A DNA stretch of 63,586 bases from a bacterium (GCA_028719205.1 JAQUKH010000011.1:1-63586), one strand, 5' to 3'; shown: positions 52,878 to 62,444, numbered from the stretch's first letter. Numbers and translations: made by a program. The notes: generated by a model from the letters alone, not told the origin.

Positions 52878-52906
52878 TTGACGTCATATAAAATGTTTAC
52901 TATAAT
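52878..52906 (+). promoter_or_regulatory. Promoter of the nuoE-nuoF-fdh-like operon
   Basis: TTGACG (52878-52883) and TATAAT (52901-52906) are 17 nt apart. The start near 52913 means that the upstream in-frame starts at 52878 and 52905 cannot be used, leaving the ATG at 52959. Confidence 0.75.
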
Positions 52907-52958
52907 GAATATTAATCTATATTTGCGGTTGGATTATATCTATTTTACTGTTAAATTT

Positions 52959-53510
52959 ATGGAAAATATAAATATCCCGCTTTCCGAAATAACAGCTATT
53001 AATGAGATCATTAGTACCCACCAAAACGGCATAGGGCCGTTAATCCCTATTTTACAGGATATCCAGGATAAATTTAATTATATATCAGAAGAGGCTTTAG
53101 AAATCATCTCAGAAAAACTCCAGCAGCCGATCGCGCATATTTACGGTGTAGCCAGCTTTCACTACCAGTTCAAATTAAAAATGAAGGGCACAGAAATAAC
53201 TCAGGCGGAATTTTCAGTGAAAATATGTTCAGGATCTCCATGCCATGTACGGGGGGCAAATAAAATAATAGAAAGAATTGAAAAATGTTTAGGAATAAAG
53301 CCCGGCGAGGTCACGAAAGATCACATGTTCAGCTTTGAAATGGTTGACTGCCTCGGCGCCTGCGGAATTTCCCCCGCCATAGCGATCAATGACAAAATAC
53401 ACGGGAAATTAACTCCTGAATCTACAGAGATCCTTTTAAGCAAAATAAAACACCAGGCTGAAATTATTGATATTAAAAAAAGAGCCGCGGAACATAAAAA
53501 TAATGAATAA
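52959..53510 (+). CDS. nuoE: NuoE/HndA-like [2Fe-2S] subunit
   Basis: From the ATG at 52959 this is a 183-residue thioredoxin-fold [2Fe-2S] protein with all four ligands (Cys90, Cys95, Cys131, Cys135) in KICSGSPCHVRG and VDCLGACGISP. It is the small subunit of NADH-linked oxidoreductases such as complex I, hydrogenases and formate dehydrogenases. It pairs with NuoF, whose gene overlaps it by 8 nt. Confidence 0.92.
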   Translation: MENINIPLSEITAINEIISTHQNGIGPLIPILQDIQDKFNYISEEALEIISEKLQQPIAHIYGVASFHYQFKLKMKGTEITQAEFSVKICSGSPCHVRGANKIIERIEKCLGIKPGEVTKDHMFSFEMVDCLGACGISPAIAINDKIHGKLTPESTEILLSKIKHQAEIIDIKKRAAEHKNNE

Positions 53511-55308
53511 TAAAAACTCATTAGACATTCAGATCCTTGTCTGCATGGGAACAAATAGTATCGCTTCCGGCGGGAAGGATGTGTTAGCCGAATTTGAGTC
53601 TCTTTTAAAAAATGATAAGATAGCAGCAACCCTTGGAAAAAGGCCCTGCCATACCGGCCGGACAGGCTGCAGGGGATTATGTTCCAATGACGTGCTGGTG
53701 GATATTATTATGCCTCCCTTCGGCCGGACTACATACGGGCATGTCAGTAAAGAAATGGTCCCAAAAATATTTGAAGAACATATTATTAATCAAAAACCGG
53801 TAAAAGAATGGCTTATCTATACTGAAAAAGAAGAAAGCCCATATGCCTCGTTCTACAATAATCAGACCCGGCTGATCCTGGAACATTGCGGCTATATTGA
53901 TCCCGAAGATATTAATAGTTATATAAAGGCCGGCGGATACAGCGCATTTAAAAAAGCGCTGACAATGCAGCCAAAAGATATTGTCGAGGTTATTAAAAGA
54001 TCCAGGCTTCGCGGGCGGGGCGGAGCGGGATTTCCAACCGGTGAAAAATGGGAAATTACTTTAAATACCCCATCGGACCAGAAATATGTAATTTGTAACG
54101 CGGAAGAATGCGATCCCGGAACGTTTAAAGACAGGAGCTTACTCGAAGGTGACCCGCACCAGGTAATTGAGGGAATAATTATCGCGGGTTTCGCAGCGGG
54201 AGCTGATACAGGATTTATTGTTATCAATCCCGACTACAATCTCGCGATCGAACGAGTCGACAAAGCCATCCGGCAGGCTGAGGAAATGAATTTTCTAGGG
54301 GAAAAAATACTTAATACGGGTTTTAATTTTAAACTTATACGCAGGCGCGGGGTAAAAACTTTTATCTGCGGAAAATCCACGGCGCTCATTAAAACCTTAG
54401 AAGGCGAACGCGGTTTTCCGGAGCTTACCCCTCCCCATTCCGCGGAAAAAGGCCTGCTCGGGAAACCTACAATCTTAAACAATACAGAAACCTTTTCCAA
54501 TATCAGCATAATTATTTCGAAGGGCGCTGATTTTTACGCGAATATAGGAACAGAAAAAAGTAAAGGGACTAAAATATTTTCTCTGGCAGGCAAAGTAAAA
54601 AATGTAGGCCTCGTGGAAGTCCCAATGGGAACAACTCTGAAAAAGATCATTTATGATATCGGAGGCGGAACCATTAAAAGAAGAAAATTCAAAGCGGTTC
54701 AGGTAGGCGGGCCTCTAGGCGGGTGTTTTCCGGAAAGTATGCTTGAAACTGTTATTGATTATGAAGCTTTAAAAGAAGCAGGAACCACCATAGGTTCAGG
54801 CGGGCTGGTCGTAATGGATGACAAAACCTGTATGGTGGATCTCGCTAAACACTACCTTGAATTTACACAGGAACAGTCCTGCGGAAAATGCGCCACCTGC
54901 CGCCTCGGAACTGAAGTCCTTTTTGAAACACTTAAAAAAATAACTGAGGGTAAGGGAACTCCCGAGGATATTCAGGTCTTAAAAACCTTAAGTAAAGACA
55001 TACAGGATTTTTCTTTGTGCGGTTTGGGAAAAACCGCCCCTAATCCGGTTCTAACCACTATTAAATATTTTTATGAAGAATATGAAGAACATATAAACAA
55101 TAAAATATGCCGGGCCAGAACCTGCAGAAGCCTTTTAAAATTTAAGATCGATGAAACCTTATGCAGGAAATGCGGACTTTGTTTCAAAAAAGCCTGCAAA
55201 TTCAATGCTATTGAATGGGCACCAAAAAATTCCGCGCGGATAAAACTGGAAAATTGCGTAAGATGCTGCGCGTGCGTGGATATTTGCGAATATAACGCGA
55301 TATATTAA
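53503..55308 (+). CDS. nuoF: NuoF/HndC-like NADH- and FMN-binding subunit
   Basis: From the ATG at 53503 this 601-residue protein has an N-terminal thioredoxin-like region with Cys14, Cys56 and Cys60 but Ser at the usual fourth ligand position (residue 19). Next come the FMN/NADH domain (LRGRGGAGFPTGEKWE, CNAEECDPGTFKDR), an SLBB stretch, the [4Fe-4S] motif (QSCGKCATCRLGTE) and a C-terminal two-[4Fe-4S] ferredoxin (CRKCGLCFKKACKF; CVRCCACVDICEY). It accepts or donates electrons to NAD(P). A longer frame from 53467 overlaps NuoE without support. Confidence 0.9.
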   Translation: MNNKNSLDIQILVCMGTNSIASGGKDVLAEFESLLKNDKIAATLGKRPCHTGRTGCRGLCSNDVLVDIIMPPFGRTTYGHVSKEMVPKIFEEHIINQKPVKEWLIYTEKEESPYASFYNNQTRLILEHCGYIDPEDINSYIKAGGYSAFKKALTMQPKDIVEVIKRSRLRGRGGAGFPTGEKWEITLNTPSDQKYVICNAEECDPGTFKDRSLLEGDPHQVIEGIIIAGFAAGADTGFIVINPDYNLAIERVDKAIRQAEEMNFLGEKILNTGFNFKLIRRRGVKTFICGKSTALIKTLEGERGFPELTPPHSAEKGLLGKPTILNNTETFSNISIIISKGADFYANIGTEKSKGTKIFSLAGKVKNVGLVEVPMGTTLKKIIYDIGGGTIKRRKFKAVQVGGPLGGCFPESMLETVIDYEALKEAGTTIGSGGLVVMDDKTCMVDLAKHYLEFTQEQSCGKCATCRLGTEVLFETLKKITEGKGTPEDIQVLKTLSKDIQDFSLCGLGKTAPNPVLTTIKYFYEEYEEHINNKICRARTCRSLLKFKIDETLCRKCGLCFKKACKFNAIEWAPKNSARIKLENCVRCCACVDICEYNAIY

Positions 55309-55312
55309 AACC

Positions 55313-57979
55313 ATGATAAATTTAACAATAGATAACAAAAAAATTTCAGTCCCAAAAGGAACAAAGATCATTGAAGCCGCGAAAAAAGCGGGTATCGACA
55401 TCCCCCATCTGTGCCACCATACCGGGCTTGAACCGTTCGGCGGATGCCGGCTATGCGTAGTGGAAGTTGAAGGCACGCATGAACTGGTGTCTTCCTGTGT
55501 TATGCCCGTCGAAGAAAATATGGTTGTTTTAACTTCTACTCCAAGGATCAATAAAGCCAGACAAACAATAATAGAACTTCTGCTTTTAAACCACCCGATG
55601 GACTGCCTGGTATGTGAACGATGCGGCGACTGCCGCCTGCAGGACCTGGCATACCGCCTTAAAGTAAATTTTAATGTTTATAAAATGGAAAAACGGGTCA
55701 CTCCAGCTGCTCAAATAAAAGGAATAATAGAGATCAATCCTAAAAAATGCACGCATTGCGGCCTTTGCGTCCGCGCCTGCAGGGAGATCCGCATGGTCGG
55801 CGCGATCGATTTTTCTTACCGCGGATTTAAAACTGAGGTCGGAACACCTTTCAGGAAAAGTATTGACTGTGAATTTTGCGGACAATGCATATCGATCTGT
55901 CCTGTCGCGGGGGTTATCAGCACCCTTTCAAAATACGACGCGCGCGTTTGGGAAATAGGAAAACATAATACCATCTGCCCTTACTGCGGATGCGGGTGTT
56001 CTATCTCCTTAAATGTAAAGGATCATAAAGTTATTTCTGTTTCTTCCAGAGAGGACCTTGGAATAAACAACGGCAATCTTTGCGCGAAGGGAAGGTTTGG
56101 ATATGATTTTCCGAACAGCCCGTTAAGGCTGACAAATCCGCTTATAAAAAAAGAAGGAATACTTATTGAAACATCCTGGGAAGAAACAATAAAATTCAGC
56201 GCGAATAAATTCCGCGAGATAAAAGAAAAATACGGGCCTGATTCCATAGCGGGAATAATATCCGCCAGGTGCACTAATGAAGAGGTATATCTTTTCCAGA
56301 AATTTATGAGAATTGTCATCGGAACAAATAATATAGATAATTCTTCGCGCCTTGAGAACGGAGCTAATATTGATATTCTTAGCTCCATGCTTGGTTATCC
56401 GGCTATGACTAATCCGATGAATGACCTCTTGATATCAGAGGTTATTGTTGTCATAGGCGCCAATCCGGTTGAAAGCCAGTCTATCGCCGCATTAAAAATA
56501 AAAGGCGCCGTTAAAAGATCCAATGCCAAACTCATTTTGATAGATCCGAGAAAAACTAAACTTAATTCTTTTGCCAGACTTTGGCTCTCTCCCAATATTC
56601 AAACTGACTCTATTTTACTGAACGTGATCTCAAAAATTATAATTGATGAAAACCTGCATAATAAAGAGTTCATTAAAGAAAACAGCACAGGATTTGAAGA
56701 ACTAAGATCATCTATTAATAATATTTCGATAAAAGATGTTTCTAAAATCACTGATATTCCTGAAGAAAAAATATTCGAGGCCGCGAGGCTTATAGGAAAA
56801 AGTAAAAAAACAGCATTTGTTTACGGTTCAGGCGTTACACAGCAAAAATATTCTACTGAAACTGTAAAAGCAATTGTTAACCTCAGCCTCCTGACCGGAA
56901 ATATAGGAAAAGAAGGAACCGGAGTTTATCCTTTAAAAGGTTATAATAACTCACAGGGAGCCTGTGATATGGGCGCGCTGCCTGAATATCTTCCCGGGTA
57001 CCGGAAATTTGACGATCCGGCGGCACAAACAAAATTCAGTTCTATCTGGGGAAAAGAGCTCCCAAAAACTCCGGGGATAACTTACCATCAGATATTCGGC
57101 AAGATCATGGAGAAAAAGATCAGGGCGGTTTACATTATAGGCGACGACCCTATCGCGTCTTTCCCTGACACGGAATTCCTGAAACTTACATTGATTAAAC
57201 TTGATTTTATTGTAATGAATGATCTGTTCCTGAACAATACCACCCCTTACGCGAATATAGTTTTTCCAGCAGCAAGTTTTACGGAAAAAGAAGGAACATA
57301 CACAAATATGGAAAGGCGCGTTCAAAACTTTAAATCCGCGCTAAAACCCGGAAAAAATATAAAAACAGATTCCGAAATAATCGGGCTTCTTTCAAAAGAA
57401 CTCGGTTATCCGCTGGATCCTTCAGTTAAAAATATAAGAAAAGAGATTTCCGAACTGGTGCCGGACTACCAGGGATTAGATGTTAATCCATTTCCCCAAA
57501 AAGGGATCCAATGGCCCTTTTCTAAAACAAATACTGACGGAACACCTGTTCTTTATACTGACAAAAAAAACAAATTCACTTTTATTATCCCTGAGAATTT
57601 ATCTTTTGTTCAAAAAGAAAATACAGAATATCCGTTTATACTTTTATCCGGCGGATCATTGTTCCACAGCCACAGCGGCGCGATGACGAGAAATTCCAAA
57701 GGGCTGCATGAAGTTTGCCCTGAAGGATTTGTCGGTATAAATCCAAATGACGCTGAAAACCTTAAGGCTATAGATTCTGAATTGATCCGGATCAGCTCAG
57801 GATCAGGCTCAACAACAGTAAAAGTTCATTTGGATAATAATATACCGCGGGGCATATTATTCGCGCCCGTGCATTTTTTTGAAGAAATGCATATCAATAA
57901 CCTTTTCCCCTGGGAACTAAATCCTGTATCCAAAAGCCTTATAAATAAATCAACCCGGGTAAAAATAGAAAAAATATAA
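55313..57979 (+). CDS. FdhA/NuoG-like iron-sulfur protein with degenerate molybdopterin site
   Basis: The 888-residue protein carries a [2Fe-2S] domain (Cys34, 45, 48, 62), a His-coordinated [4Fe-4S] site (His94, Cys98, 101, 107), two [4Fe-4S] ferredoxin motifs (CTHCGLCVRAC; CEFCGQCISIC), the Molybdop_Fe4S4 motif CPYCGCGC and the full MopB fold. In formate dehydrogenases the substrate site reads ARL-Cys/Sec-His; here it is SRL-Glu348-Asn349, so the metal ligand and catalytic His are gone. It is more likely a structural electron-transfer subunit. It follows nuoF by 4 nt. Confidence 0.87.
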   Translation: MINLTIDNKKISVPKGTKIIEAAKKAGIDIPHLCHHTGLEPFGGCRLCVVEVEGTHELVSSCVMPVEENMVVLTSTPRINKARQTIIELLLLNHPMDCLVCERCGDCRLQDLAYRLKVNFNVYKMEKRVTPAAQIKGIIEINPKKCTHCGLCVRACREIRMVGAIDFSYRGFKTEVGTPFRKSIDCEFCGQCISICPVAGVISTLSKYDARVWEIGKHNTICPYCGCGCSISLNVKDHKVISVSSREDLGINNGNLCAKGRFGYDFPNSPLRLTNPLIKKEGILIETSWEETIKFSANKFREIKEKYGPDSIAGIISARCTNEEVYLFQKFMRIVIGTNNIDNSSRLENGANIDILSSMLGYPAMTNPMNDLLISEVIVVIGANPVESQSIAALKIKGAVKRSNAKLILIDPRKTKLNSFARLWLSPNIQTDSILLNVISKIIIDENLHNKEFIKENSTGFEELRSSINNISIKDVSKITDIPEEKIFEAARLIGKSKKTAFVYGSGVTQQKYSTETVKAIVNLSLLTGNIGKEGTGVYPLKGYNNSQGACDMGALPEYLPGYRKFDDPAAQTKFSSIWGKELPKTPGITYHQIFGKIMEKKIRAVYIIGDDPIASFPDTEFLKLTLIKLDFIVMNDLFLNNTTPYANIVFPAASFTEKEGTYTNMERRVQNFKSALKPGKNIKTDSEIIGLLSKELGYPLDPSVKNIRKEISELVPDYQGLDVNPFPQKGIQWPFSKTNTDGTPVLYTDKKNKFTFIIPENLSFVQKENTEYPFILLSGGSLFHSHSGAMTRNSKGLHEVCPEGFVGINPNDAENLKAIDSELIRISSGSGSTTVKVHLDNNIPRGILFAPVHFFEEMHINNLFPWELNPVSKSLINKSTRVKIEKI

Positions 57980-57993
57980 AATATTATTTTTAT

Positions 57994-58545
57994 TTATGGT
58001 TTTATTTTTTCCGTCATAATATAATCAGCGTTTTTCGCTTTGCTGTGACAATCAATACATTCTTTTACTTTGCCTTCAGCAAGTATTTCAAAAGCAGGAT
58101 CATATTTTATCCATAGCCAATCACCGGCGGCAGGATCAAAACCTTTAACTTTATACATAACAGTAATTGCCATTAATTTTTTATCAGCTGAATAATTTTC
58201 TTTTACTATCATAGCCCCGTCCTGCATATCTTTTTTTTCAGTCAGTGAATCAAGCGCAATTTTATTTACATAAAGTGTTAAAAAAGAGCCGTGAGGTTCC
58301 TTACCCGCGTAAAGCTTTTCTTTACCTGGCCACATTTCCCAATTAGTATAAGTGCCGCATTTTGTTATAAAATACCGGACATCACCAGCTGACGGGCGCG
58401 GCCTGTCCATGATCAAACAATAATATGATTTCCCTTCTTTGGTTTTCGCATCCATTCCATGGCTTAGGCCTATATCTGCGGAAAATACCGCTAGCTGCAC
58501 CCCTAAAACCAAAATTAATAATAAACCCAGCATATACTTTTTCAT
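57994..58545 (-). CDS. Cytochrome P460-family exported haem protein
   Basis: The 183-residue protein has a signal peptide (about 1-23), a P460-type beta domain (WPGKEKLYAGKEPHGSFLTL, YKVKGFDPAAGDWLW) and a c-type haem motif near the end, Cys163-Ile-Asp-Cys166-His167. Cytochromes of this family act on small nitrogen or oxygen species, such as hydroxylamine or nitric oxide, or simply carry electrons. The role here is unknown. An AAGGAGG site precedes the ATG. It is convergent with the Fdh-like gene. Confidence 0.8.
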   Translation of the reverse strand: MKKYMLGLLLILVLGVQLAVFSADIGLSHGMDAKTKEGKSYYCLIMDRPRPSAGDVRYFITKCGTYTNWEMWPGKEKLYAGKEPHGSFLTLYVNKIALDSLTEKKDMQDGAMIVKENYSADKKLMAITVMYKVKGFDPAAGDWLWIKYDPAFEILAEGKVKECIDCHSKAKNADYIMTEKIKP

Positions 58546-58628
58546 ATTTCTGCCTCCTTATATTTTTCCCTCAGTCTTAATTTTATAACATATTTATTAT
58601 TTGTAAAGCTTTTTTATTCCACATTTTA

Positions 58629-58658
58629 TTGATAAAAAACCAGGATCTATAGTATACT
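58629..58658 (+). promoter_or_regulatory. Promoter of the radical SAM gene
   Basis: TTGATA (58629-58634) and TATACT (58653-58658) are 18 nt apart. The ATG at 58675 is only ~10 nt after the expected start, with no ribosome binding site. Confidence 0.55.
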
Positions 58659-58674
58659 AACAATAAAAACTATT

Positions 58675-59550
58675 ATGATAAACTTTGATATTGATAAAAG
58701 AATCAAAGACGCTTATGAAATTTTCAACTCATGCCAGCTTTGCCCAAGGGAATGCGGCTTAAACAGAAACGATGAAATACTGGGTTATTGCGAGACCGGA
58801 AAAGAATTAATAATTTCAAGTTCCGGCCCTCATTTCGGGGAAGAACCTGAATTAACCGGAACAAACGGATCAGGAACAATATTTTTCACGGGCTGCAACC
58901 TCGGATGCTGTTTCTGCCAGAATTTTGAAATAAGCCAACTGCAGAAAGGACAAAAAACCACGCCGGAAGAACTTGCCGGTATAATGATCTCTTTGCAGAA
59001 TAAAGGGTGCCATAATATTAATCTCGTTACTCCAACGCATTTCACGCCGCATATCATCCAGGCATTTAAACTGGCTGAAGAAAAAGGGCTTAAAATCCCT
59101 CTTGTCCATAATAACAGCGGGTATGAAAATGTGTCCACTTTAAAATTTTTTGAGGGAATAATAGACATTTACATGCCTGATATCAAATACGCGGAAAGTG
59201 AAACCTCCTATAAATTCGCACACGCGCATGATTATCCTGAAAAAATGAGACTCGCCGTTAAAGAAATGCACCGCCAGGCCGGCGACCTTGTTTTGGACGA
59301 AAATGGATTGGCGAAAAAGGGATTGATCATACGGCATCTTATGCTTCCGGATAAGATCTCGGAGACAGAAAAAATAGCTAAATTTGTCGCTGAAGAAATT
59401 TCAAAAGATACATACTTTAACCTGATGGATCAATACCAGCCTTACTATAAAGCGGCTAATTTCCCTGAAATAAACCGGAAGGTTACAAAAGAAGAACACG
59501 AAAAGGCTTTAAAACTTGTCCGTGCGACGGGGCTGCACAGAGGATTTTAA
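58675..59550 (+). CDS. Radical SAM protein, PflA-like (AmmeMemoRadiSam-type N-terminus)
   Basis: The 291-residue protein has an N-terminal Cys motif (Cys20, 23, 27 and 39) and the radical SAM motif Cys74-x3-Cys78-x2-Cys81 (TGCNLGCCFCQN). The remaining TIM-barrel-type sequence (HNNSGYENVSTLK, DIYMPDIKYA) matches the putative pyruvate formate-lyase activating enzyme family, which is not the true PflA. The target is unknown. Its 3' end overlaps the convergent peptidase gene by 4 nt. Confidence 0.85.
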   Translation: MINFDIDKRIKDAYEIFNSCQLCPRECGLNRNDEILGYCETGKELIISSSGPHFGEEPELTGTNGSGTIFFTGCNLGCCFCQNFEISQLQKGQKTTPEELAGIMISLQNKGCHNINLVTPTHFTPHIIQAFKLAEEKGLKIPLVHNNSGYENVSTLKFFEGIIDIYMPDIKYAESETSYKFAHAHDYPEKMRLAVKEMHRQAGDLVLDENGLAKKGLIIRHLMLPDKISETEKIAKFVAEEISKDTYFNLMDQYQPYYKAANFPEINRKVTKEEHEKALKLVRATGLHRGF

Positions 59551-60578
59551 AACTTTATTGCCCTGCCGTCTTTAATGAAATAATCATTCTCCCAGCGAAA
59601 ACCAATATTTTTAGTATAAAATCCGGGTTCAAAAGCAAAAGCTACGCCGTCCCGGAATTTATGTTTATTAAAGATATTTTTTGACAGGGAAAGATTGGGG
59701 TAGATGTCATGCACTGCCGTGCCTATACCATGGCCGTAGGCATGCTTTTCATAAATATCAACCTTATATTGTTTGGCAATAATATTCATTTTTTCAGTTA
59801 ATTCGAAAGGGTATATTTTTGAAAGGTCCATTGATTCCATTTCCATGAACATCGCTTGCGCGGCCTTGTAAAATTTGTGTTCGCGGATATCCCCCCCGAT
59901 AAGAAAAGTTCTCGTAATATCCGAGGTGTATCCGTAAAAACTTACACCCATATCGATGATAAAAAACTCGCCGTTCTTTAATTTTTTATCCGTAGTCCTG
60001 ATAGGATGAGGATTAATAGCACGTTTACCAGATGCTGTGATCGTCTTAAATGAATTCTCCGCGTGCTTTTTACGAGTTTCAAAATATATAAGATCGTAAA
60101 TATCCATTTCTGTCACGCCTGCTTTTATTTCACTTTTTAACTTTTCAAGGATCTCAAAAGTGGCATTCACGGATCTTTGTATAAGCTTGAGCTCAGACAC
60201 GGTTTTGACCATGCGTAACGGGAAAATAACATCCTGCGCGGGTTTTAAAATAAACTCCTTTTTTAACTTCTTCAGCCATGAATATTTAATAATATCAAAA
60301 TTATAATTATCAGAATACTCAGCCAGTATAATTTTATTTTTTTTTGTGGCTTTTTTTATAAATGGAATTATTTCCGCGCTTGACAAATAAGCTATTATTT
60401 CGATCTTATCTTTTAACGCCGAAAGGAGGCTTGTCTCAATGGGAGATACAAAGGCGTATATTTTGCCGTTTGGAAATATCAATAAAAAAGCGGGAGCCGC
60501 GTGATCCGCCTGCAGAGTAAACATCCGGTAGTTTTCGTTTAACCCGTCGAAATTCGTGATCAATAAAGGCGACGACAA
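59547..60578 (-). CDS. Xaa-Pro aminopeptidase family (M24)
   Basis: From TTG 60578 this is a 343-residue M24B metallopeptidase with metal ligands in IIDMG (Asp), SDITRTF (Asp), HGIG (His), FEPG (Glu) and ENDY (Glu). It cleaves N-terminal residues preceding proline. The start is doubtful: the frame continues upstream without a stop, and the added stretch EPKIVRQAFAEKISQLL fits the family's N-terminal helix. A perfect GGAGG at 60648-60644 lies before two in-frame ATC codons (60641, 60638), but there is no ATG, GTG or TTG. It follows the Nif3-like gene. Confidence 0.85.
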   Translation of the reverse strand: MSSPLLITNFDGLNENYRMFTLQADHAAPAFLLIFPNGKIYAFVSPIETSLLSALKDKIEIIAYLSSAEIIPFIKKATKKNKIILAEYSDNYNFDIIKYSWLKKLKKEFILKPAQDVIFPLRMVKTVSELKLIQRSVNATFEILEKLKSEIKAGVTEMDIYDLIYFETRKKHAENSFKTITASGKRAINPHPIRTTDKKLKNGEFFIIDMGVSFYGYTSDITRTFLIGGDIREHKFYKAAQAMFMEMESMDLSKIYPFELTEKMNIIAKQYKVDIYEKHAYGHGIGTAVHDIYPNLSLSKNIFNKHKFRDGVAFAFEPGFYTKNIGFRWENDYFIKDGRAIKF

Positions 60579-60622
60579 ATCAGGTAAAAGCTGCGATATT
60601 TTTTCAGCAAACGCCTGCCTTA

Positions 60623-61585
60623 CTATCTTTGGCTCGATGATATCCTCCTGAAACCGGAACAGGCAATAACATTCAGTTTTTCTTTTTTCTCAAGCGCGTC
60701 CAAAACAAGGTTAACGCCAATGGTATCTGAAGCCATATGCCCAGCAATAATAACGCTGATATGGCTCTTTTCAGCCTCTTTACGGTTATCATCGGAGATA
60801 TGCATGCAAATTATAGTTCCGACATCCGTATGTGAAAGTTTTTCATAAATATCCTTTGACCCGCTTGTTCCGCCTGTCATATCTATCATTACCCTGCCTG
60901 CCCTGTTTTTCTCGTTTCCGCAGACCGTTTTTAATCCGGTATTATTTTTTTCCGCCTCTTTATATTCCGGTATTTTTCTTAAAATATCGAGACAATCCGA
61001 CACGCGGTAAGGTTTTTCTTTGTCAAATATCTTCTGCAGATAATTCGTGACTGAATTGTCGGCCGGCGTATGAATACACATTAAAGGAATATCCAGCAGT
61101 TTTGCCATATCCACTGTCCGGGTATGGTTGGTCGGCAGTAATCTTCTCTGGACTTCAGTTATTCTCTCATTCATCAATGCCTCAGCAACATTGATCGGAA
61201 CTCCAAACATGTTAAAAATATCGGATTGCACTCCCATTACCTGATATAAATTTGCCAGCGCATACCCTTCAGGGTGATGCGATACAACGAGGTCGATCTT
61301 CTGCCCTTTTTGCTTTAACCTGTCCGCGAGCATGATCTCCGCACCTTCTATATCCACTCCGACAAGAATATTTTTCACATCAAGGCTGTCAGTTCCGTGT
61401 AAAATTCTTGTATCCGCGTAGGGATTAGTCAATTTTTCAAGGTCAAAATCTTTTTTCTTATCTTCCTTCAGGTCGTCATATTCCTTTTTCACCCGTTGTA
61501 ATTCTTTTTCAACTAGATCTTTTCCCCGAGGATCGCTCTTCTTCCCCTGATCAATGGCCATGGTATAGAATTCTTTTAATTTCAT
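60623..61585 (-). CDS. Nif3/NGG1p-interacting-factor-3-like protein
   Basis: The 320-residue protein has the Nif3 metal-binding pattern (VVSHHPEGYAL, HTRTVDMAKLL, CIHTPADNSVTNYL; later MHISDDNRKEAEK and IIAGHMASDTIGVNL). The family folds around a dimetal site, but its biochemical role is not settled. It follows cvpA with 3 nt between and probably shares its transcript with the peptidase gene. Confidence 0.82.
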   Translation of the reverse strand: MKLKEFYTMAIDQGKKSDPRGKDLVEKELQRVKKEYDDLKEDKKKDFDLEKLTNPYADTRILHGTDSLDVKNILVGVDIEGAEIMLADRLKQKGQKIDLVVSHHPEGYALANLYQVMGVQSDIFNMFGVPINVAEALMNERITEVQRRLLPTNHTRTVDMAKLLDIPLMCIHTPADNSVTNYLQKIFDKEKPYRVSDCLDILRKIPEYKEAEKNNTGLKTVCGNEKNRAGRVMIDMTGGTSGSKDIYEKLSHTDVGTIICMHISDDNRKEAEKSHISVIIAGHMASDTIGVNLVLDALEKKEKLNVIACSGFRRISSSQR

Positions 61586-61588
61586 TCT

Positions 61589-62188
61589 TTATTCCCCTAT
61601 AAAATCTTCAATAGATTTATTATATTTCCCTAATTCTTTAACGGCTCCATTTTTCCCCGCGCCATTATCGCTGTTTAAGGTTTGATCAAAACTTTCGAAC
61701 CTGTTCCAGGAAAAAATGTCAATTATCAGGTTATAAACTTTTGGAGTATATACGGCAATAGGTTTTACTATTATTGTCTTTTTAAGTTCTTCTCTGTACT
61801 TGGGTATTAATGGAAATTTCATTAAACTTATTACAACCAATCCGGTAATAAAAAAACCTTTAAGGAATCCCAAAGCAGCACCGCCAAATTTATCCACCCA
61901 TTCTAAAAGCATCAGTTTAACAACATTCTGCAAAAACATCCCGCAAAAAAACATCAAAACATAAATAAATATCCATATCAAACTGAACGCGGCCGCCTTG
62001 CTGTTTCCGTATGACAGCCCTAATAAATTCCTAAAAATATCAGCCAGGCCGGGGCTAAGTTTTACCGCTACAAGCCCTCCGCCAAATATGCCGAATAAAT
62101 TAAAGGCCTCCCGTAAGAGGCCTCTAAAATATCCCCGTATAACAATATACAGGAAAAATACTAAAGCAATAATATCGAAAAGATGCAT
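61589..62188 (-). CDS. cvpA: CvpA-family membrane protein
   Basis: The 199-residue protein has four hydrophobic segments and the CvpA pattern (FDIIALVFFLYIVIRGYFRG, then GLLREAFNLFGIFGGGLVAV). CvpA proteins affect envelope or colicin-V-related processes, with no agreed activity. The C-terminal ~45 residues are hydrophilic. It follows rpsU by 14 nt and begins the cvpA-Nif3-peptidase run. Confidence 0.85.
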   Translation of the reverse strand: MHLFDIIALVFFLYIVIRGYFRGLLREAFNLFGIFGGGLVAVKLSPGLADIFRNLLGLSYGNSKAAAFSLIWIFIYVLMFFCGMFLQNVVKLMLLEWVDKFGGAALGFLKGFFITGLVVISLMKFPLIPKYREELKKTIIVKPIAVYTPKVYNLIIDIFSWNRFESFDQTLNSDNGAGKNGAVKELGKYNKSIEDFIGE

Positions 62189-62202
62189 TGTTTATCCTCA
62201 GG

Positions 62203-62403
62203 CTATTCGTTTTCTATTGTCTCTTGTTCTTTTCTGATCTTTTTTAAAGCTGCGTAAGTCTTTCGCTTCTTTTTAACGCTAGGTTTCTCATAATGTTCGC
62301 GTTTTTTTATTTCAATCAGTAGGCCTGACTTCTCGCATTTTTTCTTAAATCTTCTTAAAGCGCTTTCCAGAGATTCATTATCTTTTATCTTAACTCCAAG
62401 CAT
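62203..62403 (-). CDS. rpsU: 30S ribosomal protein bS21
   Basis: The 66-residue basic protein matches bS21 ([32 protein letters not shown]). It binds the small ribosomal subunit near the mRNA channel. A strong GGGGAGG site and an extended -10 promoter (62445-62453) precede it. The cvpA gene follows 14 nt later, so the two are co-transcribed. Confidence 0.95.
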   Translation of the reverse strand: MLGVKIKDNESLESALRRFKKKCEKSGLLIEIKKREHYEKPSVKKKRKTYAALKKIRKEQETIENE

Positions 62404-62444
62404 ACTTTTTTAGTCCACCTCCCCACTATAAAATAGTTTGGGAT

